Of a DNA stretch of 64,000 bases, positions 55,234 through 64,000 are shown in pieces (the stretch's first letter is position 1; each line of letters opens with the position of its first letter). The position numbers and the translations under genes are program-made. Source of the stretch: Sporosarcina globispora (GTDB taxonomy: Bacteria > Bacillota > Bacilli > Bacillales > Cytobacillaceae); contig NZ_LGUF01000007.1 of assembly GCF_001274725.1 (NCBI RefSeq), positions 232,469-296,468 on the forward strand, read 5' to 3'. Below the pieces are notes generated by a model, which was given only the letters and a program-made list of their open reading frames with translations, was not told the origin of the DNA and ran no database searches.

Positions 55234-58200
55234 GCTAAGACCTTCCTTTCAGTGGCACATAAAGGAATTTGGATTTTTAATTCCTTTCCGTTGATAACAT
55301 AATAACCATATCCCGGCTGAATCTCCGCTTCTTTCCGGTCGTATGGAAGGGTAAACAGCGTCTGCTCCGATTTTTTCATCAGAACGATCGCCTGGCGGAT
55401 CTGTTTGATTTCTGCTGTTAAGGAATCGTATCCTTTTGTCAGTTCATTATTGCTGCCTGTAACAATTACACTAAAGCCAAGATGGCTGCCATTTTTCATC
55501 AGCCTTGCCATTCTTTCCTGCAGGCTGTTATCCAATGTCTGTGCAAAACGGGAGTATCCATCAACAGCCAGTACGATTGGCGTGAACTCTATATCTGTCT
55601 TGCCATGCTGGATGGCGTTAAGATATTCTTTTTCCCTGAGGGATACGTGTTCTTCCGACTGTGCAACCCAATCGCTGATCTGTTCCTTTGTCTCGATATA
55701 AACCGATTTTTCCTCACTGGCATAGGATGACAATCCTCTGTCAAAGGAATCGAAAATACCGACGGACTCGGCTTCCTGACCAAGCATGTGATTAATCATG
55801 AGCTTAAGAACATTTGTCTTTCCTTTTTGGGCCTGACCGAGGATGATGCAATGTTTCGTTTTATTGAAGTTCACATAAACCGGTTTTACAGATTCCTCAT
55901 CAAGGCCAATTGGAACAAGTCCAGGCTGAACAGCTCCAGTAGTGTAACGGGTGAAGTTAACCGTATTAAGTTCTGCCGGAAGCATCGGCACCTCTTCAGG
56001 CTGCCTGCAGTCCTTGTATTTCTCTTTCAGTTCCTGGATGTCTTCCCGGATGGCTTCCATAATCTCGAAGTCATCCTTGCCATCCCCAGGTAAGAATACC
56101 TGTGAAAAATACGCCTCTTCCATTTTAATAATGGCTCTTCCCGGTATAGGCTCTGGCGCAAACGGAACCCTTCCCAATACGGTGTAAGCCTCGCTGCTGT
56201 CCATCAGGTAATGGACGACCTTCGTTTTCAGGTTATTCATGAGCGACTGCCGGATCGAGTTGATCCTCGTCGCTGCAAAAATCATATAAATGCCGAGTGA
56301 CTGTCCGTCCCTGGCAATCTGATTGATTTGCGTTTCAAGCTCCTGCATTTCTTCTTTTACTAAATCAAAGTTATCAAATGTTATATATACGAGCGGAAGC
56401 TTTTCGCTGCTTAGCGAATTGTACATCTTAATTCCGCTGACTTCCTGCTGCTGGAACAAGAGCTTCCTGCGGGCAATTTCATCTTTGACCAGATTCATGA
56501 ACTTCTCAATTTTGCGTTCTTCATCCATCAGGAAGAAGTCGGCTGTATGCGGCAGCTGCCTTAGCGGCAGGAGCGAGCCATTTCCAAAATCAAAAATATA
56601 ATAATGCGCTTCTTCAGGAGATAGCTTTTCGGCAATGCTAAGAAGCATTGTCATAATCGTATGGGATTTTCCATAACCGGATGAGCCGAATACCCCGACA
56701 TTTCCATCCTCAATTATTTGATAGCTTATTGGATACTGGCTCTGCTTCTCAGGCTCATCCACCATCCCTAAATGAATCTCATGATTTTCTGCAGCGCGAT
56801 GGAGTTTTCTGCTTAGGCGCTCTTCAAGAGGCGGAAGCCACGGACTTCTGAGCTTCCTAATTCCCAGCGAAGACTGTGTTGCTTCAATTTCCTCCACCAC
56901 TGCTTCAATTTCTGTTTTTCCGCCTTTTTTCTTCCCTTGGCGTGAATTAACATCCGATAATGGCACAAGTCCCAAGTCGGTTACGATTGCAATTTCATCC
57001 TCTGTCTCAGAGGAGTCATCCAAATAAGGTGCCCCGCTCCAGGCAGATTGAAAGAGTTCATAGACTTCATTATTGCCGACTTGCAAATAGCCGCGTCCGG
57101 TTACGGTAATGGCAGCAGCGTCTCCGTTTTTGATAATCTCCCTGCTGTCATCTGTGTCCTGAACCTTTAGTGCCACCCGGAAACGGGCATTGCTCCAGAT
57201 CTGTTCATCAATGACACCGCCCGGCTTTTGGGTTGCCAGAATTAAATGAACCCCCAGGCTTCGCCCGATTCGTGCGGCACTGACAAGCTCCCTGATGAAT
57301 TCCGGCTCTTCACTCTTAAGCTCCGCAAACTCATCGGAAATCAAAAACAAATGCGGCAGCGGTTCCTTTGCCATCTTGTTTTTATAAAGGTCTGTGTAAT
57401 CATTAATATGATTTACCTGATATTGATCAAAAAGCCTTTGCCGTCTTTTCAATTCACTTTTGATTGAGGCAAGCGCTCTTGAACTGAAGTTCTTGCTGCC
57501 TTCAATATTCGTAATCGTCCCCAAAAGATGCGGCATGTTCTTAAACGGCTGGGCCATTCCCCCGCCCTTGTAGTCGATCAGCAGGAATGCGACCTCATGA
57601 GGATGGAAGTGAACAGCAAGTGAAAGAATATAAGTCTGCAGGAATTCACTTTTACCCGATCCAGTTGTCCCAGCCAGTAATCCGTGCGGGCCATGCGCCT
57701 TTTCATGAAGATTCAAAAGCGACAGGTCTTCCTTTCCTTTTAATCCAATTGGAACCGCTAATGATTTGGAAGATTCTTTTGTGAGCCAATTCTGTTTGAT
57801 TGGAAGTTTTCCAACTTCCTTTACCTTCATCATTTCCAGGAACGATACGCTATTTGGAATGGAATTGGTCATTCCAACCTGATGATCAAGCGTTCTTAAC
57901 AGACGGGAAAATTCTTCATTTCCCTTCTTCTGATGAGCATCAAGCTCAAATGGGATACTCACGGCTTTTTTGTCCTGAATCAGAATGTCTCCTTCTTCCT
58001 GATTGACATATCTGACAAGTGTTTGAATATTATCATGCAGGCTCTCTTTTGAATCGGCAGCAAAAATAACGGAGATTCCCATGTTGGAGTGGTCACCCTC
58101 CAAATATTCAAGAATGACATGATCCGCAATGAGCTGCTGATTTGCAATAATAAACACCAGATGCGGAGAATACACCTGCTTCTCCTTATGTTCATCCAAA

Positions 58201-59702
58201 TCTCTTTCACGCAGGATTTCATATATGGAAGATAACAGCTGATCTCTCGTTTGTTCGTTGTAAATCAGCCCTTTTGCATGAGCATGCGGCATCTGGAAAT
58301 GAGGAAGCCATTTGAGCCATTCCCATTTCTTATATTCTTTTTCATTAAAAATAAATACAAACCTCACATCATGATAGCTGTGGAAAAAAGCCAGCTGTCC
58401 AATAATTTGATGTATCTCATTTTTAACAACGGAATCTTTTCCGATCAGCCCGATTGGCCCCTTAGCAAGGTCGGCTACTACAGGCACATTTCTAACTTCT
58501 TTATACACTCTTTCCATCTGCTGTGACTGTTCCAGCAGATCATCGATTTCACGGTTTGCCATATCCCCTGAGCTGACCTTCACCTCATAGCTCGCAGGCA
58601 CATTACCGGTACCGAGCCTGAACTGAAGAAAATCAAAACTCTCCAGGGGCCGCTCCCAAATTCGGTCGGATATATGGCTCGTGAAATATTTCATTCTCTC
58701 AAAAGACGGAAAGTGGAATTCCAGAACATGCTTTTGCTGATCAGACAGTGCCTGCAGCTCTTTCCGCTTCTCTTCCAGGTAGGCAGTATACACTCTTTGT
58801 CTGCGCTCTTTCCTCTTTTTTTGATTGCTTTTATCCTTAAAGTATTGGACAGTAGATGTGACTAAAGTGGTCATGAACATAACCATTGAAATGATAATAA
58901 AAATCCCTCTTGGCTGAATCAAAGCCACTATGCCCATTACAACAAGCATAATCAGCGGCGGCATGATGATAAGCCATAATCCCCGATTGGAATCATCCGG
59001 CTCCTGCGAAGGAAAGGATAGAGAAACCTTCTCATCCGGCATTTCATAAATCATTCTTGGCGTTCTGCGGTAGAGCGGGTATTTCTTTGCCATCTCAGAT
59101 TGCGGCTTGAAGGTAATCGGAAGCTTAGATTCATAGCTTTCAAAGCTGTCAATCTGGAAAAGATCCTCTTCTAATAATCGAATAGCCATAAATGGAAAAA
59201 AAAGTACATCCCCAATTTCAAGGGAAACTCTTTCTCCGGCTCTTTTGCCGTTTATATAAAGCTGTCCTGACCCCGGTTCTGCCATCCAGCCCTTCTCTGT
59301 TTTAATCAGTTCAAAAGAATAGCTTTCATCCATTAACATGCCGTTCTTTTTATAAATTTCCGCTTCTGGATTTTCAGAGGAAAATTCTATTTCCTTTTGA
59401 TATCCGGAATAGTAAGTCTGGCTATTAATGTTTTCAGAGGTTACTATTATCGTCAGGGTCTTCCCCTCGTCATTTTGCCGAAAGGGCTGCCCATCATTTA
59501 GCTTTCCGAGAACTGACTCATTTTGCCTGACTTCATAGGAGCTGTCGTGCCTTTCTATTGACACAGCCCCTTTTGTAAAAGGAAACTCCCTTATTGTCAC
59601 CAGCTGTTCCAGCTCTGGACCGATGGTGATCCTGCCGTTTTTTTCAATTGGAATAGACAGCTGCTGGCAGTAATCGCTGTAAAACAACCATAACTGTTCC
59701 AT
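55230..59702 (-). CDS. essC: Type VII secretion ATPase EssC (YukB)
   Basis: 1490 residues. Two FHA-like domains at the N-terminus (1-~200), two TMs (~235-285), then FtsK/SpoIIIE ATPase domains with Walker A GTTGSGKSE (~680), GSSGYGKSH (~1004) and GQAQKGKTN (~1287). Walker B of D1 LFLISDEFAEL. The motor and substrate selector of T7SSb. The D3 C-terminus usually varies with effector repertoire. Four bp overlap with esaA. Confidence 0.97.
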   Translation of the reverse strand: MEQLWLFYSDYCQQLSIPIEKNGRITIGPELEQLVTIREFPFTKGAVSIERHDSSYEVRQNESVLGKLNDGQPFRQNDEGKTLTIIVTSENINSQTYYSGYQKEIEFSSENPEAEIYKKNGMLMDESYSFELIKTEKGWMAEPGSGQLYINGKRAGERVSLEIGDVLFFPFMAIRLLEEDLFQIDSFESYESKLPITFKPQSEMAKKYPLYRRTPRMIYEMPDEKVSLSFPSQEPDDSNRGLWLIIMPPLIMLVVMGIVALIQPRGIFIIISMVMFMTTLVTSTVQYFKDKSNQKKRKERRQRVYTAYLEEKRKELQALSDQQKHVLEFHFPSFERMKYFTSHISDRIWERPLESFDFLQFRLGTGNVPASYEVKVSSGDMANREIDDLLEQSQQMERVYKEVRNVPVVADLAKGPIGLIGKDSVVKNEIHQIIGQLAFFHSYHDVRFVFIFNEKEYKKWEWLKWLPHFQMPHAHAKGLIYNEQTRDQLLSSIYEILRERDLDEHKEKQVYSPHLVFIIANQQLIADHVILEYLEGDHSNMGISVIFAADSKESLHDNIQTLVRYVNQEEGDILIQDKKAVSIPFELDAHQKKGNEEFSRLLRTLDHQVGMTNSIPNSVSFLEMMKVKEVGKLPIKQNWLTKESSKSLAVPIGLKGKEDLSLLNLHEKAHGPHGLLAGTTGSGKSEFLQTYILSLAVHFHPHEVAFLLIDYKGGGMAQPFKNMPHLLGTITNIEGSKNFSSRALASIKSELKRRQRLFDQYQVNHINDYTDLYKNKMAKEPLPHLFLISDEFAELKSEEPEFIRELVSAARIGRSLGVHLILATQKPGGVIDEQIWSNARFRVALKVQDTDDSREIIKNGDAAAITVTGRGYLQVGNNEVYELFQSAWSGAPYLDDSSETEDEIAIVTDLGLVPLSDVNSRQGKKKGGKTEIEAVVEEIEATQSSLGIRKLRSPWLPPLEERLSRKLHRAAENHEIHLGMVDEPEKQSQYPISYQIIEDGNVGVFGSSGYGKSHTIMTMLLSIAEKLSPEEAHYYIFDFGNGSLLPLRQLPHTADFFLMDEERKIEKFMNLVKDEIARRKLLFQQQEVSGIKMYNSLSSEKLPLVYITFDNFDLVKEEMQELETQINQIARDGQSLGIYMIFAATRINSIRQSLMNNLKTKVVHYLMDSSEAYTVLGRVPFAPEPIPGRAIIKMEEAYFSQVFLPGDGKDDFEIMEAIREDIQELKEKYKDCRQPEEVPMLPAELNTVNFTRYTTGAVQPGLVPIGLDEESVKPVYVNFNKTKHCIILGQAQKGKTNVLKLMINHMLGQEAESVGIFDSFDRGLSSYASEEKSVYIETKEQISDWVAQSEEHVSLREKEYLNAIQHGKTDIEFTPIVLAVDGYSRFAQTLDNSLQERMARLMKNGSHLGFSVIVTGSNNELTKGYDSLTAEIKQIRQAIVLMKKSEQTLFTLPYDRKEAEIQPGYGYYVINGKELKIQIPLCATERKVLA

Positions 59703-59722
59703 CTCTCCACCTCCTGTCTAAC

Positions 59723-61066
59723 TTAATTTGGTTTTGTCTCAGCTGACTCTTCCTTCTTTTCGGCTGGCTTTTCAGCAGATGTTTCAGCTGCCTTAGAATC
59801 TGCAGGCTTTTGCTTTTCTGCAGCCTTCTGTTCAGACTCTTCTTTTACAGCCTGTTCATTATCCTCGTTGTTACTTTGCTCTTCCTGAAGACGCTTCTCC
59901 TCTTCCTCCTGAGCTTTTTGTTCCTCTATATACTCGTCAATTTCAGCTTGGATTTCGTCGATTTTCTGCTGTTTTTCATCTGATTCAAGGCTATCATCTG
60001 CTTTGACAACTTCTCGGTATTTAAGCAGTGCAAATAGAATTAAGTCTCTATCTTCAAGATCCCGTGAGATATCGAGAGCTTCCTTAGCATCTCCCCTCCC
60101 AATATGAATCCAGTAATGATAGTAAAGAGGATCCGTCTGCAGGGTGATGGTATTTTGGACATTCTCTTTTTGGTCTTCTGTCAATGCTTCATTTATTATG
60201 TAAGACTGGGCAAGTTCGTACTGCACGACTCTTGGCATCTGATCAATATCATAATTGGATAACTCCGAAACGACTTCACTATATTGGCTTTTCAAAAAGT
60301 GCTCCTGGCTATTGATAAAAGCTGCCTGTTTAGGCTGGGTAAAGATAAGGGAATATAGACTGAAAGCAAGGAAAGGCAATAAAGCAATCAGCAGACCCAA
60401 AGCAGAATATCTTGTTGCTTTCCATTTTTTCTGCGGAACCTTAACATATTCCTTATCTTTCTTTTCGAGCATTTCAATATTAGTCCGGATGACTTCTGAC
60501 AGTTCATTTTCATCTCTAGCTTTTATAACACTTGCTGCTGCAGGCGACAGTTCAATCGTTTCATGAAGTCTAAGGTAATCCCGGAAAGAGTGCTTTCCAT
60601 CAACAGCAGCTGCAATGGCCGCTTTTAATTCCATCCAGAGTTTTTCCTGATTGGCTTCATAAGGCGGAAGGCTTTCTTTCACACCATAATGAAGCAAATG
60701 CGGCGACAGGCTTTCATCAGCCACAATATTTTCAGGACAAATAATGAGATGCAGTCTGGAATATGGATGATTTTTCACAAGCTTTAGGAGCTGCGAAGAA
60801 AAAATCCATCTGCTTCTTTGGTCTTTCATTTTTAATTTGGAAAAGGTTAAATAATTTGAGGGAATTTGCAGGACGAGGCGCAGTTCATCCTCTGTTAAAT
60901 GGACATCCCTTTTTATTGCTGAATCCATTGCCTTAAGCAATTCTAATTCCGCAGCAGCATCAGCTTTAATTTTCTCTCTTTGGAAAAGAATGGTAAGGGA
61001 TTGATGATCTGTTTCGACAACCGCTTCAAGCTGCTCTTCAAGATAGGTTTGACTCTTTTCTGACAT
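59723..61066 (-). CDS. essB: Type VII secretion protein EssB (YukC)
   Basis: 447 residues. N-terminal pseudokinase-like fold (1-~210), TM ALGLLIALLPFLAFSLYSLIF (~225-245), external helical domain, and a long Glu/Lys/Ala-rich tail (~370-447). Membrane partner of EssC. 20 bp ahead of essC. Confidence 0.95.
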   Translation of the reverse strand: MSEKSQTYLEEQLEAVVETDHQSLTILFQREKIKADAAAELELLKAMDSAIKRDVHLTEDELRLVLQIPSNYLTFSKLKMKDQRSRWIFSSQLLKLVKNHPYSRLHLIICPENIVADESLSPHLLHYGVKESLPPYEANQEKLWMELKAAIAAAVDGKHSFRDYLRLHETIELSPAAASVIKARDENELSEVIRTNIEMLEKKDKEYVKVPQKKWKATRYSALGLLIALLPFLAFSLYSLIFTQPKQAAFINSQEHFLKSQYSEVVSELSNYDIDQMPRVVQYELAQSYIINEALTEDQKENVQNTITLQTDPLYYHYWIHIGRGDAKEALDISRDLEDRDLILFALLKYREVVKADDSLESDEKQQKIDEIQAEIDEYIEEQKAQEEEEKRLQEEQSNNEDNEQAVKEESEQKAAEKQKPADSKAAETSAEKPAEKKEESAETKPN

Positions 61067-61080
61067 TTTTTAATTCTCCT

Positions 61081-61320
61081 TTATAAAATTTCGAAACGGT
61101 CCCCAGTGGTAATCCCCTTTTCTGCCAGCTTATCGTTTCCTGACAGAATCATTTGCTTGTTAGGAATTCTGACCCAATAGCCTTCCCGGGGCGGCTGAGG
61201 AATAGCCTTAGCTTGCCAAACAATATCAACTACTTTTTTAACAGAGTGATAGTTAGATAGACGGAGATCAAAAGGTTCAACTTCATAATGTTTTAAATCG
61301 ATTGTTAACTCTATGTACAT
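61081..61320 (-). CDS. esaB: Type VII secretion protein EsaB (YukD, ubiquitin-like)
   Basis: 79 residues, ubiquitin-like fold: MYIELTIDLKHYEVEPFDLRLS..VKKVVDIVW..ILSGNDKLAEKGITTGDRFEIL. Start at the ATG ten bases behind GGGG; the GTG three codons before lies in the ribosome binding site. Small cytosolic regulator of T7SSb. Confidence 0.93.
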   Translation of the reverse strand: MYIELTIDLKHYEVEPFDLRLSNYHSVKKVVDIVWQAKAIPQPPREGYWVRIPNKQMILSGNDKLAEKGITTGDRFEIL

Positions 61321-61334
61321 TTTATACACCCCAT

Positions 61335-61375
61335 AAAAAAAAGAGCGCTTTTCATCTGGTGAATGTAGCGCTCCT
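61335..61375 (-). terminator. Partial terminator between esxA and esaB
   Basis: Minus strand GAGCGCT ... AGCGCTCTTTTTTTT: stem, 17-base loop and a strong U run behind esxA. Lets esxA be made in excess over the machine genes. Confidence 0.8.
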
Positions 61376-61400
61376 TCTCCACTTATTAGTTCAGATGAAA

Positions 61401-61694
61401 TTAACCGCGGATTTGGCCTGCAATCTGGTTATCAGCATCTTCAAGAGCTCTGGCAGTATTATTAAGCTGAACAGAGATATCCTCTAATAATTGCTGCATT
61501 TGAACAAAAGAAGGTCTTAAAGATTGGTATTGTTCAGCAAATGCTCTGCTTGCTTCACCCTCCCATGCACCTTCCAGTTCACGGATCATATTATCCAAAC
61601 GGACAACCTGATCGCCAACCTGGCTGCTTTCTCCATTATAGCGGTTAGACATGCCTACTAATTCTGCTGGGGTAACGCGAATAACTCCTGACAT
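61401..61694 (-). CDS. esxA: WXG100 secretion substrate EsxA (YukE)
   Basis: 97 residues; WxG turn at Trp44-Glu-Gly, C-terminal signal region ARALEDADNQIAGQIRG as in B. subtilis YukE. Secreted as a helical-hairpin dimer. GGAGAG precedes the ATG. First gene of the T7SSb operon. Confidence 0.96.
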   Translation of the reverse strand: MSGVIRVTPAELVGMSNRYNGESSQVGDQVVRLDNMIRELEGAWEGEASRAFAEQYQSLRPSFVQMQQLLEDISVQLNNTARALEDADNQIAGQIRG

Positions 61695-61725
61695 TCAAAT
61701 CTCTCCTTTTCAACAGGTTACTATT

Positions 61726-61754
61726 ATTGTAAAAATACACAAATAAAACGTCAA
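61726..61754 (-). promoter_or_regulatory. Sigma-A promoter of the T7SSb operon
   Basis: TTGACG - 17 bp - TACAAT, 32 bp upstream of esxA. The rest of the 490-bp gap (61755-62142) is AT-rich; apart from one short palindrome (ccagaaaaaatttcctgg, near 62112) I see nothing in it. Confidence 0.75.
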
Positions 61755-62142
61755 TTACTTACTTGCAAAAAATAACAAAACAGTTATTTATACCCACTAG
61801 TACCCAATTATTTAATGCTTAAACTTTAATTGGTATTTTTCTCTTAGGTTTTTTCTAATTTTTAGTTATCAAATTAATTAAGATTTCATTTTTTTCTACC
61901 TTTTTATTACTATCATGGCAGTCAAAACTCGTCAAATCACCAATTTAGCCATGTCGAATTATGTCTGTGGTTTTATTCCTATTAATCTATAAACCCCAGA
62001 CTGTATTTTATAGGTAAAAATGCCCTGTTATTTTATGTAAATCGTACTTTATTGAGATCTTTTTTTCCAGCAAATCATCCTCCTCACTTATATAGTTCTT
62101 TTGGATCATTTTCCAGAAAAAATTTCCTGGTTCATTAAGACA

Positions 62143-62176
62143 AAAAAAGATACAGCTGAATCGCTGTATCTCTTAC
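62143..62176 (-). terminator. Terminator after the substrate-binding lipoprotein gene
   Basis: Minus strand GAGATACAGC-GATTCA-GCTGTATCTTTTTTT. Confidence 0.9.
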
Positions 62177-62184
62177 TAACATAA

Positions 62185-63183
62185 TTACTCCCCAACCACC
62201 TTGGCATCCTTCAGCATTTCATCCGTCAAAGTAACTCCCTGTTCCTCAGCTGCTTTTTTGTTAATCACTAGCTCAAGGCTTTCTGGGTAGCCGACAGGAA
62301 TTTCACTTGGCTTTTTGCCTTCAAGGATTTCAACAGCCATTTGACCCGTCGAATATCCAAGATCATGGTATTCAAAGCCATAAGATGCAAATCCGCCCCG
62401 TTTAACGGAATCGCTTTCTCCGACAAAAGCTGGAATGTCTTTTTCATTGGCTACGTTCAGTACAGATTCAAGGGCAGATACTACTGTATTGTCCTTAGGA
62501 ATGTAAAACACATCAGCACGGCCCACTAAGGATTCGGCTGCCTGCTTTACCTCGGAACTTGTTGAAATTGTAGTTTCAACTGCTTCAAGGCCTGCTGCCT
62601 CGATGGCTTCTTTAGCATGCTTTACATTAACAACAGAGTTTGGTTCTCCGTCATTGTAGATGATGCCGACCTTCTTGGCATCCGGAACAAACATTTTAAT
62701 GGAGTCGATTGTATTTTTAATGGCATCAGGATGTGTATCAGATGTGCCCGTTGCATTTCCGCCTGGTTTTTCCATGCTTTCCACAAGCTCAGCTCCAACA
62801 GGATCTGTGATGGCTGTAAAAAGGATTGGAATATCCTTCGTGGATTGCACAACCGATTGTGCACTTGCAGTAGCGATGGCAAGAATCAAATCATTCTTGT
62901 CCGCGGCCAGGTTCTGGGCGATGGACATATTGTTGTTCATATCCCCCTGGGCGTTCTGGAAGTCGATTTTGAGATTTTTCCCCTCTTCATAGCCAGCATC
63001 TTTCAGTGCGGCAATAAATCCTTCTCTCGCTGAATCCAATGATGGATGCTCCACAATTTGCGTGATGCCGATTTTTACGGTTTTCTTTTCTGATGCTTCC
63101 CCGCTGGTTTCCTCATTTCCTGACCCGCAGGCAGCAAGCATTAATAAGGCACTGCTTGCTAATATAGCCAGCAATTGTTTCAT
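62185..63183 (-). CDS. ABC transporter substrate-binding lipoprotein (TrpX type)
   Basis: 332 residues. Signal with lipobox LAAC (Cys about 19), then a periplasmic-binding-protein fold of the DUF534/TrpX family: VKIGITQIVEHPSLDSAREGF, FTAITDPVGAELV, TSDTHPDA and VGIIYNDGEPNS motifs. Relatives bind tryptophan, tyrosine or similar small ligands. The usual permease and ATPase genes are not downstream; a terminator follows at once, so they lie elsewhere or are missing. GGGGGGAT precedes the ATG. Confidence 0.88.
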   Translation of the reverse strand: MKQLLAILASSALLMLAACGSGNEETSGEASEKKTVKIGITQIVEHPSLDSAREGFIAALKDAGYEEGKNLKIDFQNAQGDMNNNMSIAQNLAADKNDLILAIATASAQSVVQSTKDIPILFTAITDPVGAELVESMEKPGGNATGTSDTHPDAIKNTIDSIKMFVPDAKKVGIIYNDGEPNSVVNVKHAKEAIEAAGLEAVETTISTSSEVKQAAESLVGRADVFYIPKDNTVVSALESVLNVANEKDIPAFVGESDSVKRGGFASYGFEYHDLGYSTGQMAVEILEGKKPSEIPVGYPESLELVINKKAAEEQGVTLTDEMLKDAKVVGE

Positions 63184-63245
63184 TCAAAATCCCCCCGACA
63201 AATTTGTTATTATGTAATCGTTTTTATAATTTTTTTAATATTTTG

Positions 63246-63275
63246 ATATTAACACGTTTGATAAGTATGTAACAA
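63246..63275 (-). promoter_or_regulatory. Candidate promoter of the substrate-binding lipoprotein gene
   Basis: TTGTTA - 18 bp - TAATAT on minus. Confidence 0.5.
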
Positions 63276-63345
63276 TAGCTAATCCATTTTTTTGTTAGAT
63301 AAATTGACACTAATTGTTTGGGAATACAGATCACTTGCAGTAAAA

Positions 63346-63376
63346 ATGAAGCTGATTCCGAATGGAACCAGCTTCT
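63346..63376 (-). terminator. Terminator after the carboxypeptidase-like gene
   Basis: Minus strand GAAGCTGGTTCC-ATTC-GGAATCAGCTTC then ATTTTTAC. Confidence 0.85.
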
Positions 63377-63386
63377 AATTACACTA

Positions 63387-64000
63387 TTAACGAATTGGCA
63401 CCCTGTTAGGGATTTCATTATATTCTTCCGGATTCAAATCATACACACTGCCATCGGCTACGCCATTGATAATCCCCATGACACCTGTTTCTACTGTCTT
63501 AACAAGCTGACCTTTCATCTTTTGGCCATAGTTATGTGTCTGTCCTTTTACCTCAAAAAGGACAACCCCGCTTCCGTTCAAGGCAAAGGAACCCAAGGCG
63601 GTTCCAGGCAAGTCTAAGTCCTGGTCATATAAGGAAATATTGGTGAACACTGAATTGCCTTTTTCCTGAAGAGCATCATATAGTGCAACGTTTAGCTGAC
63701 GGGAGAAGTCAAAGCGGTAATTCTCCGCATATTGGCTATATTTTGATCCCTCTGGAGAACTTGGATCTGGAACAAAATCTGCTGAAATGGACATTGTTAC
63801 ATCTTCATCCGTTCCTTCAATCTTATAAAAATTTTGGTGATGAAGATCTAGAAAGACTTCAACATTTCCAAATTCCTCTTGCAGACCCTTATAAACATCC
63901 CGGACTGTTTGCGATTCAGGTGTAATATACCATCCTGGAGTGCTTGATTTGCCAGGGAAGTCCTCCGCTTTCGGAACATAGTTCAAGTCAGGGTTAAAGT
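63387..64000 (-). CDS. Probable M14-type zinc carboxypeptidase, C-terminal part
   Basis: Runs in from beyond the right edge; 203 codons visible (the frame is open past the edge: FNPDLNYVPKAEDF). VEVFLDLHHQ fits the late zinc-ligand His of M14 peptidases, and VLFEVKGQT the catalytic Glu segment; PESQTVRDVYKGL and NYRFDFSRQL are consistent. The first zinc motif HxxE is outside the window. An N-acetylmuramoyl-peptide amidase or another M14-like hydrolase is possible. Confidence 0.6.
   Translation of the reverse strand, partial: FNPDLNYVPKAEDFPGKSSTPGWYITPESQTVRDVYKGLQEEFGNVEVFLDLHHQNFYKIEGTDEDVTMSISADFVPDPSSPEGSKYSQYAENYRFDFSRQLNVALYDALQEKGNSVFTNISLYDQDLDLPGTALGSFALNGSGVVLFEVKGQTHNYGQKMKGQLVKTVETGVMGIINGVADGSVYDLNPEEYNEIPNRVPIR

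Overview
The window reads as chromosome of a low-GC, Gram-positive, endospore-forming-type Bacillaceae (Bacillus/Cytobacillus-like). The reasons are the purEKBCSQLFMNHD order, the yerA-yerB-yerC-pcrB-pcrA-ligA-camS block, the yeaC-yeaD-yebA-guaA-pbuG and yebE-yebG blocks, AGGAGG-type ribosome binding sites, TTG/GTG starts, a 16S-23S-5S operon and a YukE/EssC-type (T7SSb) secretion locus. Species is not decidable by eye. Almost everything is on the minus strand; only two small genes (11847-12137 and 12195-12308) are on plus. In many genes the longest reading frame overshoots the real start, so starts were trimmed by ribosome binding site and family N-terminus.

Layout in transcription order (right to left). 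At the right edge are the 3' part of a probable M14 carboxypeptidase and a lipoprotein of the ABC substrate-binding TrpX type. Then comes a T7SSb operon: esxA/yukE - terminator - esaB/yukD - essB/yukC - essC/yukB - esaA/yueB - essA/yueC. An accessory cassette follows: a second WXG100 protein, an undetected 47-aa membrane peptide, a glycine-zipper protein that looks like a membrane-active effector, a soluble helper-like protein, a two-TM membrane protein (candidate immunity) and the decayed remains of a second copy of it. After that lie a transglutaminase-domain lipoprotein, a secreted lipase-like hydrolase, and a MoxR ATPase / DUF58 / membrane transglutaminase operon.

Purine supply and its control dominate the centre. 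guaA, pbuG and the 12-gene purEKBCSQLFMNHD operon each have a sigma-A promoter, PurR-box sequence and a guanine riboswitch with its own intrinsic terminator. Between pbuG and purE sit glcT-ptsG (with a RAT/terminator and a cre-like site), one complete rRNA operon without spacer tRNAs (tandem promoters), a NERD-domain gene and yebE/yebG homologues. Left of purD are the two small plus-strand membrane protein genes, a yerA-type deaminase, yerB, yerC, pcrB, pcrA, ligA, camS and the N-terminal 427 residues of a pyrroline-5-carboxylate dehydrogenase.

The least explained material is non-coding. (i) Two tandem arrays with a 20-21 bp period (behind purF and behind the rrn terminator) have different but alignable 12-bp cores, NTTGGCCGATAAA-like and NTTGGACAATAAA-like. 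(ii) A family of size-variable palindromic intergenic elements has at least five copies, three of them inside the pur operon. (iii) A cluster of four small hairpins in one of those elements shows changing stems around a constant loop. With the T7SS cassette these are the best candidates for something undescribed.
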